Positions 29,677-38,518 are shown, counted from the first letter of the stretch. The stretch: DNA of 64,000 nt from Ancylobacter sp. TS-1 (GCF_009223885.1 NZ_CP045144.1:1550001-1614000); one strand, 5' to 3'. Program-made: numbers and translations. Notes: generated by a model not told the origin, from the sequence alone.

Positions 29677-30183
29677 ATGAGCCTCACCCTCGTCCTCGGC
29701 GGCGCCCGCTCGGGCAAGAGCGCCCATGCCGAGCAACTCGTCGAGCGGCTGGCGCCGCCGTGGAGCTATCTCGCGACGGCGCAGGCCTGGGACGACGAGA
29801 TGGTGGAGCGCATCGCGCTCCACCGCTCCCGCCGGGGCGAAGGCTGGCAGACGCTCGACGCGCCGCACGACCTCGCCGGCGCGCTGGTCGCCCTGCCGCC
29901 GGGCCGGCCGGTGCTGGTCGACTGCCTCACCCTCTGGCTCACCAACCGCATGCTGGCGGACGCCGATGTGACGGCGGAATCCGCCGCGCTGGCCGAAGCC
30001 CTCGCCTCCCGCGACGGACCGACGGTCGCCGTCTCCAGCGAGGTCGGCCTGTCCATCGTGCCGGACAACGCGCTGGCCCGCCGCTTCCGCGATGCGCAGG
30101 GCCGGCTCAACCAGATGATCGCCGCCCGCGCCGATGCCGTGGTCTTCATGGTCGCCGGCCTGCCCATGCGGGTGAAAGGATAA
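29677..30183 (+). CDS. cobU: Adenosylcobinamide kinase / adenosylcobinamide-phosphate guanylyltransferase
   Basis: Bifunctional enzyme (CobP in aerobic nomenclature) that phosphorylates adenosylcobinamide and then attaches GMP to give adenosylcobinamide-GDP. It has 168 residues. The P-loop is LVLGGARSGKSAHAEQL at the N-terminus, the guanylylated His region is IALHRSRRGEGWQTLDAP near residue 50, and DCLTLWLTNRML is the conserved central block. It lies between cbtA and cobO with gaps of 3 and 9 nt. Confidence 0.95.
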   Translation: MSLTLVLGGARSGKSAHAEQLVERLAPPWSYLATAQAWDDEMVERIALHRSRRGEGWQTLDAPHDLAGALVALPPGRPVLVDCLTLWLTNRMLADADVTAESAALAEALASRDGPTVAVSSEVGLSIVPDNALARRFRDAQGRLNQMIAARADAVVFMVAGLPMRVKG

Positions 30184-30192
30184 GGTGGAACC

Positions 30193-30807
30193 ATGCGCGA
30201 CATCACTCCGGAGGAGGCCGCTCGCCACCGCGCCAAGATGGAAAAGCGCAAGGCGGTGCAGGACGCGGAAGTCGCGGAAAAGACCGTCGAGAAGGGCCTG
30301 CTCATCGTCCACACCGGCCCCGGCAAGGGCAAGTCGACCGCCGCCTTCGGCCTCGCCCTGCGGGTACTGGGGCACGGCGGCAGGGTCGGCGTCGTCCAGT
30401 TCATCAAGGGCGCCTGGCAGTCGGGCGAGCGCGCCGCGCTGGAGAGCTTCGGCGAGCGCGTGGAATGGCATTCCATGGGCGAGGGCTTCACCTGGGAGAC
30501 GCAGGACCTCGCCCGCGACGTCGCCGCCGCACGGCGGGCGTGGGAGAAGGCGCGGGAGATGATGGATAACCCCGCCTTCGGGCTGGTCATCCTCGACGAG
30601 ATGAACATCGCCCTGCGCTATGACTACCTGCCCCTCGACGAGGTGGTCGCCGCCCTCGCCGCGCGGCGGGAGGGGCTGCACGTCGTCGTCACCGGCCGCA
30701 ACGCCAAGCCGGCGCTGATCGAGGCCGCCGATCTCGTCACCGAGATGGGCCTCGTGAAGCACCACTTCAAAGCCGGGGTGAAGGCGCAGAAGGGCATCGA
30801 GTTCTAG
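30193..30807 (+). CDS. cobO: Cob(I)yrinic acid a,c-diamide adenosyltransferase
   Basis: Transfers the adenosyl group from ATP to cobalt(I) corrinoids. It has 204 residues and a CobA/CobO/BtuR-type P-loop VHTGPGKGKSTAAFG near residue 40, then VVQFIKGAWQSGE and VILDEMNIALRYDYL. Ribosome-binding site AAGGTGG precedes the ATG. It is the last gene of the cbtB-cbtA-cobU-cobO run; the next 340 nt are AT-rich and non-coding. Confidence 0.96.
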   Translation: MRDITPEEAARHRAKMEKRKAVQDAEVAEKTVEKGLLIVHTGPGKGKSTAAFGLALRVLGHGGRVGVVQFIKGAWQSGERAALESFGERVEWHSMGEGFTWETQDLARDVAAARRAWEKAREMMDNPAFGLVILDEMNIALRYDYLPLDEVVAALAARREGLHVVVTGRNAKPALIEAADLVTEMGLVKHHFKAGVKAQKGIEF

Positions 30808-31150
30808 GATTATCTTTTATTTTCATATTCTTAGCTGAAAAATTGTCGTATAATTGTCTCTACGATTAATGCATCGACGAGACGCCAAATGAACCCACGC
30901 AAGAAATTGACGAACAGGAAAATACTGTTTAAAATCAAAGTTTTAGCTCGACGCCGTCCGGTCAGTACAGATTCGAGGCTCCGCCTCGAATCTGTACTGA
31001 CCGGAGCCCTTAGCACATTTTCAGATCAAAGTCAATATAATACCATTTGAAAGTTGATCCTACGACGGATCTTATAATTTGCCCTGCAAGCCCTATTTGG
31101 AACAGGACGCCGGATGATGCGGCGCAACGCTTTCATGGAGAAACGCCTCG
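30808..31150. other. AT-rich intergenic island
   Basis: About 340 bp between cobO and the TM2 gene, with composition unlike the GC-rich surroundings: runs such as TTATCTTTTATTTTCATATTC and AATATAATACC. It contains a perfect long hairpin (30957-31005), a TATAAT hexamer at 31073-31078 that could be the -10 box of the TM2 gene, and GATCC/GGATC arms beside it. A 61-codon minus-strand frame here shows no coding character. The composition suggests acquired or structural DNA. Confidence 0.7.
30957..31005. repeat. Perfect hairpin, 23-bp arms with a 3-nt loop
   Basis: Positions 30957-30979 and 30983-31005 are exact reverse complements (outer ends TCCGGTCAGTAC/GTACTGACCGGA) separated by TCC. There is no U-run on either side, so it is not a standard intrinsic terminator. 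It could still act as one at the end of the cobO transcript, or be a mobile palindrome or cruciform-forming site. Confidence 0.85.
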
Positions 31151-31402
31151 ATGCGTTCGACGCCCGTCGCCTATCTGTTCTGGCTCTTCGGCCTGATCGG
31201 CATTTGCGGCATCCATCGCTTCTACACCGGCCGCTACTGGACCGGCGCGCTGTGGCTGCTGACCGTCGGCCTGCTCGGCATCGGCCAGATCGTGGACCTG
31301 TTCCTGATCCCCGGCATGGTGCGCGAGGCCAACCTCGAACGCCGCGTGGACTATCTGGAAGGCCGCGACTACGGCTCGCGCCAGGGCCATCACCACGGCT
31401 GA
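31151..31402 (+). CDS. TM2 domain-containing small membrane protein
   Basis: An 83-residue protein with two membrane helices joined by a short turn, the TM2 fold: [19 protein letters not shown] then [22 protein letters not shown]. The C-terminus is charged and ends in GHHHG. GGAG lies 10 nt before the ATG. TM2 proteins have no settled bacterial function. It sits between cobO and cobQ but has its own upstream AT-rich region, so membership of the cob operon is doubtful. Confidence 0.85.
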   Translation: MRSTPVAYLFWLFGLIGICGIHRFYTGRYWTGALWLLTVGLLGIGQIVDLFLIPGMVREANLERRVDYLEGRDYGSRQGHHHG

Positions 31403-31419
31403 CGGCGCCGAAGACGTGG

Positions 31420-31442
31420 ATGGCCGGGCCCGGCCCGGCCAT
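31420..31442. repeat. Short perfect palindrome upstream of cobQ
   Basis: ATGGCCGGGC-CCG-GCCCGGCCAT, 10-bp perfect arms with a 3-nt spacer, followed by GACG. It lies in the 73-nt gap between the TM2 gene and cobQ. It is of the GC-rich intergenic palindrome type seen elsewhere in the window. Confidence 0.7.
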
Positions 31443-31475
31443 GACGTCGGCAAAGCGAAACGCCGGGGGCTGGCG

Positions 31476-32936
31476 ATGACGCTCGCCCTCATGTTCCAGG
31501 GCACCGGCTCCGATGTCGGCAAGTCGCTGATCGTCGCCGGCCTCGCCCGTGCCTTCGCCAATCGCGGGCTCAGGGTCCGCCCCTTCAAGCCGCAGAACAT
31601 GTCGAACAACGCCGCCGTCACCCCCGATGGCGGCGAGATCGGCCGCGCGCAGGCGCTTCAGGCCCGCGCGGCGCGCGTTCCACCTTCCGTCCACATGAAT
31701 CCGGTTCTGCTGAAGCCGCAGAGCGAGATCGGCGCGCAGGTGGTGGTGCAGGGCCGCGCGCGCGGCAATGCGAAGGCCGCCGACTACCAGAAGCTGAAGC
31801 CCGCCCTCATGGAAGCCGTGCTGGGAAGCTACGCGCATCTGTGCGCCGAGGCCGACCTCGTGCTGGTCGAGGGCGCCGGCTCGGCATCGGAGATCAATCT
31901 GCGCGCCAACGACATCGCCAATATGGGTTTTTCCCGCGCGGCCAATGTACCCGTCATCCTGATCGGCGACATCGACCGTGGCGGCGTCATCGCCAGCCTC
32001 GTCGGCACGAAAGCCGTGCTGCCGCCCGAGGATGCGGCGATGATCGCCGGCTTCCTCGTCAACCGCTTCCGGGGCGACCCTGCCCTCTTCGCCTCCGGCA
32101 TGGCGGAAATCGCCACCCGCACCGGCTGGGAGGCGCTCGGCCTCGTCCCCTTCTTCCCGGACGCCCGCCGCCTGCCGGCCGAGGACGCGCTCGCCCTCGA
32201 CACCGCCCGTGCAGCCAAGCCCGGCGCCAAGGTGAAGATCGCCGTGCCGATCCTGCCGCGCATCGCCAATTTCGACGATCTCGACCCGCTCGACGCCGAG
32301 CCGGGCGTCGAGGTGGTGCGCGTGCGCGCCGGCACGCCGCTGCCGGCCGATGCCGCGCTCATCGTCCTGCCCGGCTCAAAATCGACCATCCCAGACCTCG
32401 CCGATTTCCGCCGCGAGGGCTGGGACATCGACCTGCTCGCCCATGTCAGGCGCGGCGGCCGGGTGCTCGGCCTGTGCGGCGGCTACCAGATGCTGGGCCG
32501 CACGCTGGCCGACCCCGAGGGCGTCGAGGGCCCGCCCGGCATCGTCCCCGGCCTCGGACTGCTCGACGTCGACACAGTGCTGTCGGCCGAAAAGCGGCTG
32601 GTGGCCGTCACCGGCACGGCCGGCGGCGCGCCGTTTGCCGGCTACGAGATGCATATGGGCGTGACAGAGGGCCCCGGCCGCGCCCGCCCCTTCGCTCAAC
32701 TCGACGGCGAAGGGCCGGAAGGCGCCCTCTCACCGGACGGGCGCGTTATCGGCACCTATGCCCACGGCCTGTTCGCCGACGACCGCCAGCGCGGGCGCTG
32801 GCTGGAAGCGCTCGGCGCCGCCCCGGCCGGCATCGACTATGAGGCTGGAGTAGAGGCGACGCTGGACGCGCTCGCCGAACACCTTTCCCACCATATCGAC
32901 CTCGACCGCCTGCTGGAAATCGCGCGACGGGGCTAA
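31476..32936 (+). CDS. cobQ: Cobyric acid synthase
   Basis: Glutamine- and ATP-dependent amidation of the b, d, e and g side chains of adenosylcobyrinic acid a,c-diamide. It has 486 residues. The N-terminal synthetase domain begins [19 protein letters not shown] with [12 protein letters not shown]. The C-terminal amidotransferase domain has the Cys nucleophile in [12 protein letters not shown] and the His in [11 protein letters not shown] 31476 fits the usual start; the frame continues upstream only through a palindrome. It is convergent with cobD, 7 nt away. Confidence 0.96.
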   Translation: MTLALMFQGTGSDVGKSLIVAGLARAFANRGLRVRPFKPQNMSNNAAVTPDGGEIGRAQALQARAARVPPSVHMNPVLLKPQSEIGAQVVVQGRARGNAKAADYQKLKPALMEAVLGSYAHLCAEADLVLVEGAGSASEINLRANDIANMGFSRAANVPVILIGDIDRGGVIASLVGTKAVLPPEDAAMIAGFLVNRFRGDPALFASGMAEIATRTGWEALGLVPFFPDARRLPAEDALALDTARAAKPGAKVKIAVPILPRIANFDDLDPLDAEPGVEVVRVRAGTPLPADAALIVLPGSKSTIPDLADFRREGWDIDLLAHVRRGGRVLGLCGGYQMLGRTLADPEGVEGPPGIVPGLGLLDVDTVLSAEKRLVAVTGTAGGAPFAGYEMHMGVTEGPGRARPFAQLDGEGPEGALSPDGRVIGTYAHGLFADDRQRGRWLEALGAAPAGIDYEAGVEATLDALAEHLSHHIDLDRLLEIARRG

Positions 32937-32943
32937 GCGCCCC

Positions 32944-33921
32944 TCACCAGCTCAGCGCGGCGAAGGCGAGCACGGCCACGGTCGTCACCAGCACCCCGTC
33001 GGCGGCGCGGTAGAGCCGGAGCGCCCGGCGGATGTCGTCGGCAGTGCATTCGCGCCGCCCGCCCTCGCCCATGATGCCGTCGACCGAGAGCTTGCCGCCG
33101 TAATAACGCGGCCCGGCAATGGCGATGCCGAGCGCCCCGGCCAGCGCCGCCTCCGGCCATCCGGCATTGGGCGAGCGGTGGCGGGCGGCGTCGCGCCGCA
33201 TCGCCGCCCAGGCCCGCAGCGGCGAGGCATCGGCCACGAAGAACGCCCCCGCCACGATGAGCATTCCCGAAAGCCGCGAGGCCGGCAGGTTGATCAGGTC
33301 GTCGAAGCGCGCCGAGGCCCAGCCGAAATCGCCGTGGCGGGCGTCGCGATGGCCGATCATGCTGTCGGCGGTGTTCACCGCCTTGTAGACCGCCCCGCCG
33401 GCCAACCCGCCGACCGCCATCCACAGCGCCGGCGCCACCACGCCGTCGGAGAAGTTCTCGGCGAGGCTCTCGATGGCGGCACGCGCCACCCCGGCCTCGT
33501 CGAGCGCCTCCGGGTCGCGCCCGACGATGTGCGACACCGCCCGGCGCCCGGCCTCCAGGCTCTCGTCGAGCCCGTCCGCCACCAGCCCGACATACTGGTG
33601 CAGGCTGCGCTGGGCGAACAGCGTGGAGCCCACGAACGCCGCGTAGAAGAAGCCAAGCGGCAGCATCACGAGGAATTTCTGCGCCGCCAGCCCGGCCGCC
33701 CCGCTCACCCCGACGATGAGGATCAGCGACACCACGCCGGCGAGGCGGCGCTGGCCGGGCGTGTCGCTGTCGAGGTTGAAATTGCGGTCCAGCGCGGCAA
33801 TCAGCCGGCCGATCCACATCACCGGATGCCCCGCGCGCTCGAGCAGAATCCCGGGATATCCGAGAGCGGCCTCGAACAGCAGCGCCGCCAGCGTTAAACC
33901 GAGGGTAAGTTCGAGGGTCAT
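32944..33921 (-). CDS. cobD: Adenosylcobinamide-phosphate synthase CobD/CbiB
   Basis: Membrane protein that joins the aminopropanol arm to adenosylcobyric acid to form adenosylcobinamide (phosphate). It has 325 residues with several helices. Family marks are GYPGILLERAGHPVMWIGRL near residue 21, SLAENFSDGVVAPALWMAVG near residue 152, AVNTADSMIGHRD, and GDFGWASARFDDLINLPASR. It lies convergent to cobQ and divergent from recQ and is the last cob gene in the window. Confidence 0.95.
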   Translation of the reverse strand: MTLELTLGLTLAALLFEAALGYPGILLERAGHPVMWIGRLIAALDRNFNLDSDTPGQRRLAGVVSLILIVGVSGAAGLAAQKFLVMLPLGFFYAAFVGSTLFAQRSLHQYVGLVADGLDESLEAGRRAVSHIVGRDPEALDEAGVARAAIESLAENFSDGVVAPALWMAVGGLAGGAVYKAVNTADSMIGHRDARHGDFGWASARFDDLINLPASRLSGMLIVAGAFFVADASPLRAWAAMRRDAARHRSPNAGWPEAALAGALGIAIAGPRYYGGKLSVDGIMGEGGRRECTADDIRRALRLYRAADGVLVTTVAVLAFAALSW

Positions 33922-34061
33922 CGGAAGTGATTCTCTATCGGGGCGCTTCCGCGACGTTCCGAATCCGGCGGCCGCGCGGTTCCACCATTTCCGCCCGCGC
34001 GCCCGCCATCAAGACCCCGTGCGCGCGGCTCCCGCGCCATCAACCGGATCACGCCTGCCGC

Positions 34062-35900
34062 ATGAACGCGCTAGTCACCTCGTCGCACGGCATCCTGCCG
34101 CCTCCCGTGGAGGAGGCGAAGCGGGCGCGTCTGGCCGAAGTGTTCGGCTTCGACCGCTTCCGTCCCGGCCAGCAGGACGTGGTGGATTCGGTGCTCGCGG
34201 GCGTTCCCACCCTTGCCGTCATGCCCACCGGCGCGGGCAAGTCGCTGTGCTACCAGCTTCCCGCGCTGGTGCTGGGCGGTCTCTCCGTCGTCGTCTCGCC
34301 GCTGATCGCGCTGATGGACGACCAGGTGAACGCCCTCAAGCTGCAGGGCGTCGCCGCCGAGGCGATCCACTCGGCCAAGTCGCGCGAGGAGAACGTCGCC
34401 ATCTGGCGCCGCGTCGCGGCCGGCGAGGTGCGCCTGCTCTATCTCGCGCCCGAGCGGCTGATGACCGGGCGCATGCTCGCCGCCCTCGCCCGCCTGCCGC
34501 TCGGCCTCGTGGCGGTGGACGAGGCGCACTGTATCTCGCAATGGGGACACTCCTTCCGCGCCGAATATCTCGAACTCGGCAAGCTGCGCGAGATGTTCCC
34601 GGGCATCCCGCTGGTCGCCCTCACCGCCACCGCCGACCGCGCCACGCGCGACGACATCGTCGAGCGCCTGTTCGGCGGGCAGGCGCGGGTGTTCGTCTCC
34701 GGCTTCGACCGGCCCAACATCTTCATCGGCGTCGAGGACAAGAAGGATCCGGCGCGACAGATCGAGAGCTTCGTGCGCGCCCGCGACGGGCTGTCGGGCA
34801 TCATCTACCGCATCTCGCGCAAGAAGGTGGAGGAGACCGCCGAGCGCCTCTCCGCCGCCGGCATCCGCGCCTTGCCCTACCATGCCGGCCTGACGCCCGA
34901 GATGCGCGCCGCCAATCAGGAAGTGTTCCTCGCCGAGGACGGTGTGGTGATGGTCGCCACCGTCGCCTTCGGCATGGGCATCGACAAGTCCGACGTGCGC
35001 TACGTGCTGCACGCCGACGCGCCGGGCACGCTGGAAGCCTATTACCAGGAGATCGGCCGCGCCGGCCGCGACGGCCAGCCGGCCGAGGCGCTGCTGCTCT
35101 ATTCGGCCGGCGACATCGCCACCCGCCGCCGCTTCCTCGACGAGGAGCCCTCCCCGCCCGAGCGCAAGATGGTGGAGGCCCGCCGGCTCGACGCCATGGT
35201 CGGCTTCTGCGAGGCCGTCACCTGCAGGCGCGCGGTGCTGCTTGGCTATTTCGGCGAGCGGGCGCGGGCCTGCGGCGCCTGCGACGTCTGCCGGGATCCG
35301 CCTCAGGTGGTGGACGCCAGCCGCGAGGCCCAGCTCGCCTTGCGCATCGTGCGCGCCACCGGCGAGCGCTACGGCGCCGCCTACATCGCCAGCGTCGTCA
35401 CCGGCCAGCGCACCGACCCGCTCTGCGCGCGCGGCCATGACCGGCTGGCCGAATTCGGCGCCGGCGCCGACAAGCCGGCGACCGAATGGCGCGCCTTGCT
35501 GCGCCAGCTCGTCGCCACCAATGCGCTGCACGCCGACCCCGAGCGCTTCGGCGCGCTCATCCTGACCGAGACCGGCCTCGCGGTGCTCGCAGGCACCCGC
35601 GCCGTCACCCTGCGCGCCCCGGCCAAGCGCCGGCGCGAGCGCTTCGCCCGCTCGGAAGGCGGAGCCGAGCTCGCCCCCGCCGAGGCGGCGCTGCTCGGCA
35701 AGCTCAAGGCGCTGCGCCGCGAGCTCGCCGCCGAGCGCAACGTGCCCGCCTATGTCGTGTTCGCCGACAAGACGCTGGAGGAAATGGCGGTCGAGCACCC
35801 GCGCACGCGTGCGGAACTTGCCGGCGTCAAGGGCGTCGGCGCCGCCAAGCTGGAGGCGTTCGGATCCGCCTTTCTTAGGATTCTCAAAGAATTCTCTTAG
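34062..35900 (+). CDS. recQ: ATP-dependent DNA helicase RecQ
   Basis: 3'-5' superfamily 2 helicase used in recombination repair and replication restart. It has 612 residues. The order is motif I MPTGAGKSLCYQLPAL near residue 55, DEAH box VAVDEAHCISQWGHSFR near residue 150, the arginine-finger motif EIGRAGRDGQPAEAL, the zinc-binding region with CEAVTCRR and CGACDVC, a winged helix, and a C-terminal HRDC domain (residues about 535-610). ATG 34062 is chosen because upstream codons show no RecQ similarity. No obvious partner genes are nearby. Confidence 0.96.
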   Translation: MNALVTSSHGILPPPVEEAKRARLAEVFGFDRFRPGQQDVVDSVLAGVPTLAVMPTGAGKSLCYQLPALVLGGLSVVVSPLIALMDDQVNALKLQGVAAEAIHSAKSREENVAIWRRVAAGEVRLLYLAPERLMTGRMLAALARLPLGLVAVDEAHCISQWGHSFRAEYLELGKLREMFPGIPLVALTATADRATRDDIVERLFGGQARVFVSGFDRPNIFIGVEDKKDPARQIESFVRARDGLSGIIYRISRKKVEETAERLSAAGIRALPYHAGLTPEMRAANQEVFLAEDGVVMVATVAFGMGIDKSDVRYVLHADAPGTLEAYYQEIGRAGRDGQPAEALLLYSAGDIATRRRFLDEEPSPPERKMVEARRLDAMVGFCEAVTCRRAVLLGYFGERARACGACDVCRDPPQVVDASREAQLALRIVRATGERYGAAYIASVVTGQRTDPLCARGHDRLAEFGAGADKPATEWRALLRQLVATNALHADPERFGALILTETGLAVLAGTRAVTLRAPAKRRRERFARSEGGAELAPAEAALLGKLKALRRELAAERNVPAYVVFADKTLEEMAVEHPRTRAELAGVKGVGAAKLEAFGSAFLRILKEFS

Positions 35901-36020
35901 AATACGATAAGAATTGGGACCGGGAATTTTTCCACACTCAAAAGAGTTCACGAACGCCGAATCCCTCCCTAAACTGGTGCGCAACGGACGCTAAAAGTCC
36001 GGAATGACCCTAGTTCCGGG

Positions 36021-36575
36021 ATGGAAACGATGAAGATTGAACTGTTTACGGTGGCACTGGCCGCCACTTCGATGCTGGCTGCAATCGGCACCGCCTCGGC
36101 GCATGGCCCGACCCGCCAGAAGGTCTCCGAGAGCATCGTGATCAACGCGCCGCCGGCGAAGGTCTGGGGCGTGGTCTCCAACTTCCAGGACGGCGGCTGG
36201 ATCCCGGTGGTCGCCAAGACCGAGGGCACCGGCGGCAACGAGGCCGGCGCCAAGCGCACGCTGACGCTCAAGAACGACGCGACGGTGGACGAGGAACTCG
36301 CCAAGGTCGAGCCGGACAAGATGACCCTCATGTACCGGATCACCCAGGTCGACGTGAAGGTCCTGCCGGTGACGAACTATTCGTCCTGGCTGGTGGTGAC
36401 GCCCGAGGACGGCGGCGCCAAGTCCAAGGTCGAGTGGCGCGGCGCCTTCTATCGCGGCTACCCCAACAACGATCCCCCGCCGGAGCTGAACGACGAGGCC
36501 GCGGTGAACGCCGTGACCGGGCTCTATAAGGCCGGGCTGGAATCGATGAAGAAGCAGATCGAGGGCGGCAGCTGA
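36021..36575 (+). CDS. mxaD: MxaD-like SRPBCC family periplasmic protein
   Basis: A 184-residue protein with a signal peptide (IELFTVALAATSMLAAIGTASA) and a START/SRPBCC-type domain. The mature part matches MxaD, a periplasmic protein that aids electron transfer from methanol dehydrogenase to cytochrome cL: AHGPTRQKVSESIVINAPPAKVW at the start of the domain, LPVTNYSSWLVV and the C-terminal GAFYRGYPNNDPPPELNDEAAV. A second ATG at 36030 is possible. The beta-propeller gene begins 19 nt downstream, suggesting an operon. No methanol dehydrogenase is in the window, so the partner may be another PQQ enzyme elsewhere. Confidence 0.82.
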   Translation: METMKIELFTVALAATSMLAAIGTASAHGPTRQKVSESIVINAPPAKVWGVVSNFQDGGWIPVVAKTEGTGGNEAGAKRTLTLKNDATVDEELAKVEPDKMTLMYRITQVDVKVLPVTNYSSWLVVTPEDGGAKSKVEWRGAFYRGYPNNDPPPELNDEAAVNAVTGLYKAGLESMKKQIEGGS

Positions 36576-36594
36576 GCCGTGACGGCTGAGCGGG

Positions 36595-37800
36595 ATGCTC
36601 CGTCTCGTGCGTTCCTCTGAAGGTGTCATCCCGGCCGAGCGTCAGCGAGAGCCGGGATCGCTCTCCGATTGGCAAACGATCCCGGACCGGCCTGTGGCCG
36701 TCCGGGATGACGGCGAGGGGTGCACGGCGACCTCCGCTCCCTCTCCCCACTGGGGAGAGGGTTGGGGTGAGGGGGAAGGACGCTCGCCGGTTGGGCGAGC
36801 CTCCACGGAGGGTGCGGAACCCCTCACCCACCCCTCTCCCTCAGGGAGAGGGCTTTGCGCCGTGCTGGCGGCGACCGCGATGCTCATCGCCACCCCGCCC
36901 GCGCGGGCGGACGAGGCCTTCGTGACCTCGCAGCCGGCGGAGATGCTCTCCGTCGTCGACCTCGACACGCTCAAGGTTGTCGCCACCCTGCCGATCCCCG
37001 GCAAGCCGGCCGGCATCGCGGTGTCGCCGGACGGGCGGCGGGCCTTCGTCACCTCGCCGGACGGCAAGGCGCTGAGCATCGTCGATACGGCGAGCCGCAG
37101 CGTCCGGCGCCGCGTCGAGGTGGGCGGCGGCCCGCTTGGCGTGGCGGTGCACCCATCCGGCAGCCCGGCCTATGTGGCGGACTGGTACGGCGCGCGCATC
37201 GTCGCGGTGGATGCGGACACCGGCGCCATTGCGGGCGAGGTGCGCGTCGGCGAGTCGCCGTCCGGCCTCGCGGTGACGCCGGACGGCGCACTGCTGGTCT
37301 CCGCCGACCGCGATTCCGATGCGGTGAGCCTCGTCGATACACGCACCCTCACCCGCATCGCCTCGATCAAGGTCGGCGCCCGCCCCTTCGGCGTCACCAT
37401 CGACGCGCAGGGAGGGCGTGCCTACACCGCCAATGTCGCCTCTAACGACGTCACCGTCATCGACCTCGCCGCCCGGCGGGTCGTCGGCACGGTGAAGGTC
37501 GGCCAGCGGCCCTATGCGGTGGCACTGGCGGACGGTCGCGCCTTCGTCACGGACCAGTACGACTCTACGGTGAGCGTGTTCGACCTTGCGCGCCTGGAGC
37601 GGATCGGGACCATCCCGGTCGGCGACTATCCCGAGGGCATCGCGGCGAGCCGCAGCGGCGCCCTCGTCTATGTGGCGAACTGGGAGGGCAACACGCTCGG
37701 CGTGATCGACGTGAAGACCCTGAAGGTCATCGCCGAGATTCCGGTCGCCGACGGCCCGCGCGCCTTCGGCGCCTTCATCCGCCGCACCCCGCCGGATTGA
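36595..37800 (+). CDS. YVTN-family beta-propeller protein with repeats inserted in its signal-peptide region
   Basis: Secreted beta-propeller of about 300 mature residues, made of repeated blades such as VSPDGRRAFVTSPDGKALSIVD and VTPDGALLVSADRDSDAVSLVD. It resembles propellers found with PQQ-dependent catabolism and follows the mxaD-like gene by 19 nt. From ATG 36595 the frame reads MLRLVRSS, then 78 codons of palindromic repeats (36619-36852), then the hydrophobic core LCAVLAATAMLIATPPARA and the mature protein. The basic start and hydrophobic core look like one signal peptide split by the insertion. A GTG at 36862 with GGGAGAGGG from the repeat could instead serve as the start, leaving a short signal without a basic end. 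Confidence 0.8.
   Translation: MLRLVRSSEGVIPAERQREPGSLSDWQTIPDRPVAVRDDGEGCTATSAPSPHWGEGWGEGEGRSPVGRASTEGAEPLTHPSPSGRGLCAVLAATAMLIATPPARADEAFVTSQPAEMLSVVDLDTLKVVATLPIPGKPAGIAVSPDGRRAFVTSPDGKALSIVDTASRSVRRRVEVGGGPLGVAVHPSGSPAYVADWYGARIVAVDADTGAIAGEVRVGESPSGLAVTPDGALLVSADRDSDAVSLVDTRTLTRIASIKVGARPFGVTIDAQGGRAYTANVASNDVTVIDLAARRVVGTVKVGQRPYAVALADGRAFVTDQYDSTVSVFDLARLERIGTIPVGDYPEGIAASRSGALVYVANWEGNTLGVIDVKTLKVIAEIPVADGPRAFGAFIRRTPPD
36624..36712. repeat. Family A palindromic element in the 5' part of the YVTN gene
   Basis: An 89-bp copy with GTCATCCCGGCC at one end and GGCCGTCCGGGATGACG at the other, and inner GAGCCGGGATCG/CGATCCCGG arms. It keeps the reading frame open (about 30 codons) between the first codons and the hydrophobic core of the signal peptide. 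Confidence 0.88.
36739..36852. repeat. Pair of inverted family C palindromes in the 5' part of the YVTN gene
   Basis: One copy reads CCCTCTCCCC-ACT-GGGGAGAGGG then TTGGGGTGAGGGGG (36739-36775). The other is in the opposite direction, CCCCTCACCCACCCCTCTCC then CTCAGGGAGAGGG (36820-36852). The rightmost GGGAGAGGG lies 9 nt before a GTG that could start the beta-propeller gene. Confidence 0.82.
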
Positions 37801-37862
37801 CGGCGCCCCGGCCTCGCGGCAGCGATGGACCACCACGCAAAAAGAACGCAGGACGAGAGGCG

Positions 37863-38501
37863 ATGGACGAGCAGTTCTGGCACCGCAAATGGCGCAACAA
37901 TGAGATCGCCTTCCACCGGGCAGACGCCAACCCGCTGCTGCTGCGCCATTTCCCGGCGCTCGGCCTCGGTTCCGACGCGCGGCTGCTGCTGCCGCTCTGC
38001 GGCAAGACGCGCGACATCGGCTGGCTGCTGGCGCAGGGGCACGAGGTGGTCGGCGTCGAACTGAGCGAACTCGCCGTGGAGCAGCTCTTCTCCGAACTCG
38101 GCGTGACCCCTGTCATCACCGACGAAGGTACGCTGCGGCGCTTCGAGACCGACCGGCTCACCGTCTTCGCCGGCAATGTGTTCGATCTCGACCGCCACCG
38201 TCTCGGCGAGGTGGACGCGGTGTACGACCGCGCGGCGCTGGTCGCGCTGCCCGAGCCGCTGCGCGAGCGCTATGCCGGCCATCTGGTGCATCTCACCCAC
38301 GCCGCCCCGCAGCTCATCGTCACCTTCGAGTACGATCAGGCGCTCGTCATGGGTCCGCCCTTCGCGGTGCCGGAGGCCGAGTTGCGCCGCCATTACGGCG
38401 CCGCCTACCGGGTCGCCTGCCTCGGCCGGCACGAGGTGAAGGAAGGGCTGCGCGGGGTAACGCCGGTGGCCGAGGCGGTCTGGCGGCTGGAGCGGCGCTG
38501 A
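37863..38501 (+). CDS. tpm: Thiopurine S-methyltransferase family protein
   Basis: SAM-dependent methyltransferase of 212 residues, the normal length for bacterial TPMT; bacterial members methylate selenium and tellurium oxyanions or thiols. The N-terminus FWHRKWRNNEIAFHRADANP and the SAM site LLLPLCGKTRDIGWLLAQGHEVVGVE are characteristic, with VYDRAALVALPEPLRERY further on. GAGAGG precedes ATG 37863, so an upstream frame extension is rejected. It stands alone, convergent with cysA 17 nt away. Confidence 0.93.
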   Translation: MDEQFWHRKWRNNEIAFHRADANPLLLRHFPALGLGSDARLLLPLCGKTRDIGWLLAQGHEVVGVELSELAVEQLFSELGVTPVITDEGTLRRFETDRLTVFAGNVFDLDRHRLGEVDAVYDRAALVALPEPLRERYAGHLVHLTHAAPQLIVTFEYDQALVMGPPFAVPEAELRRHYGAAYRVACLGRHEVKEGLRGVTPVAEAVWRLERR

Positions 38502-38518
38502 GACGCGCCGCGCCGCGA

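Noticed and set aside
30957..31005. The 23-bp hairpin as a rho-independent terminator of cobO
   Set aside because: There is no T-run after either arm. It may stop transcription, but the standard features are missing, so it is listed as a repeat.
30831..31016. A 61-codon minus-strand frame in the AT-rich island
   Set aside because: It runs straight through the 23-bp hairpin, has no ribosome-binding site and no recognisable composition for a gene.
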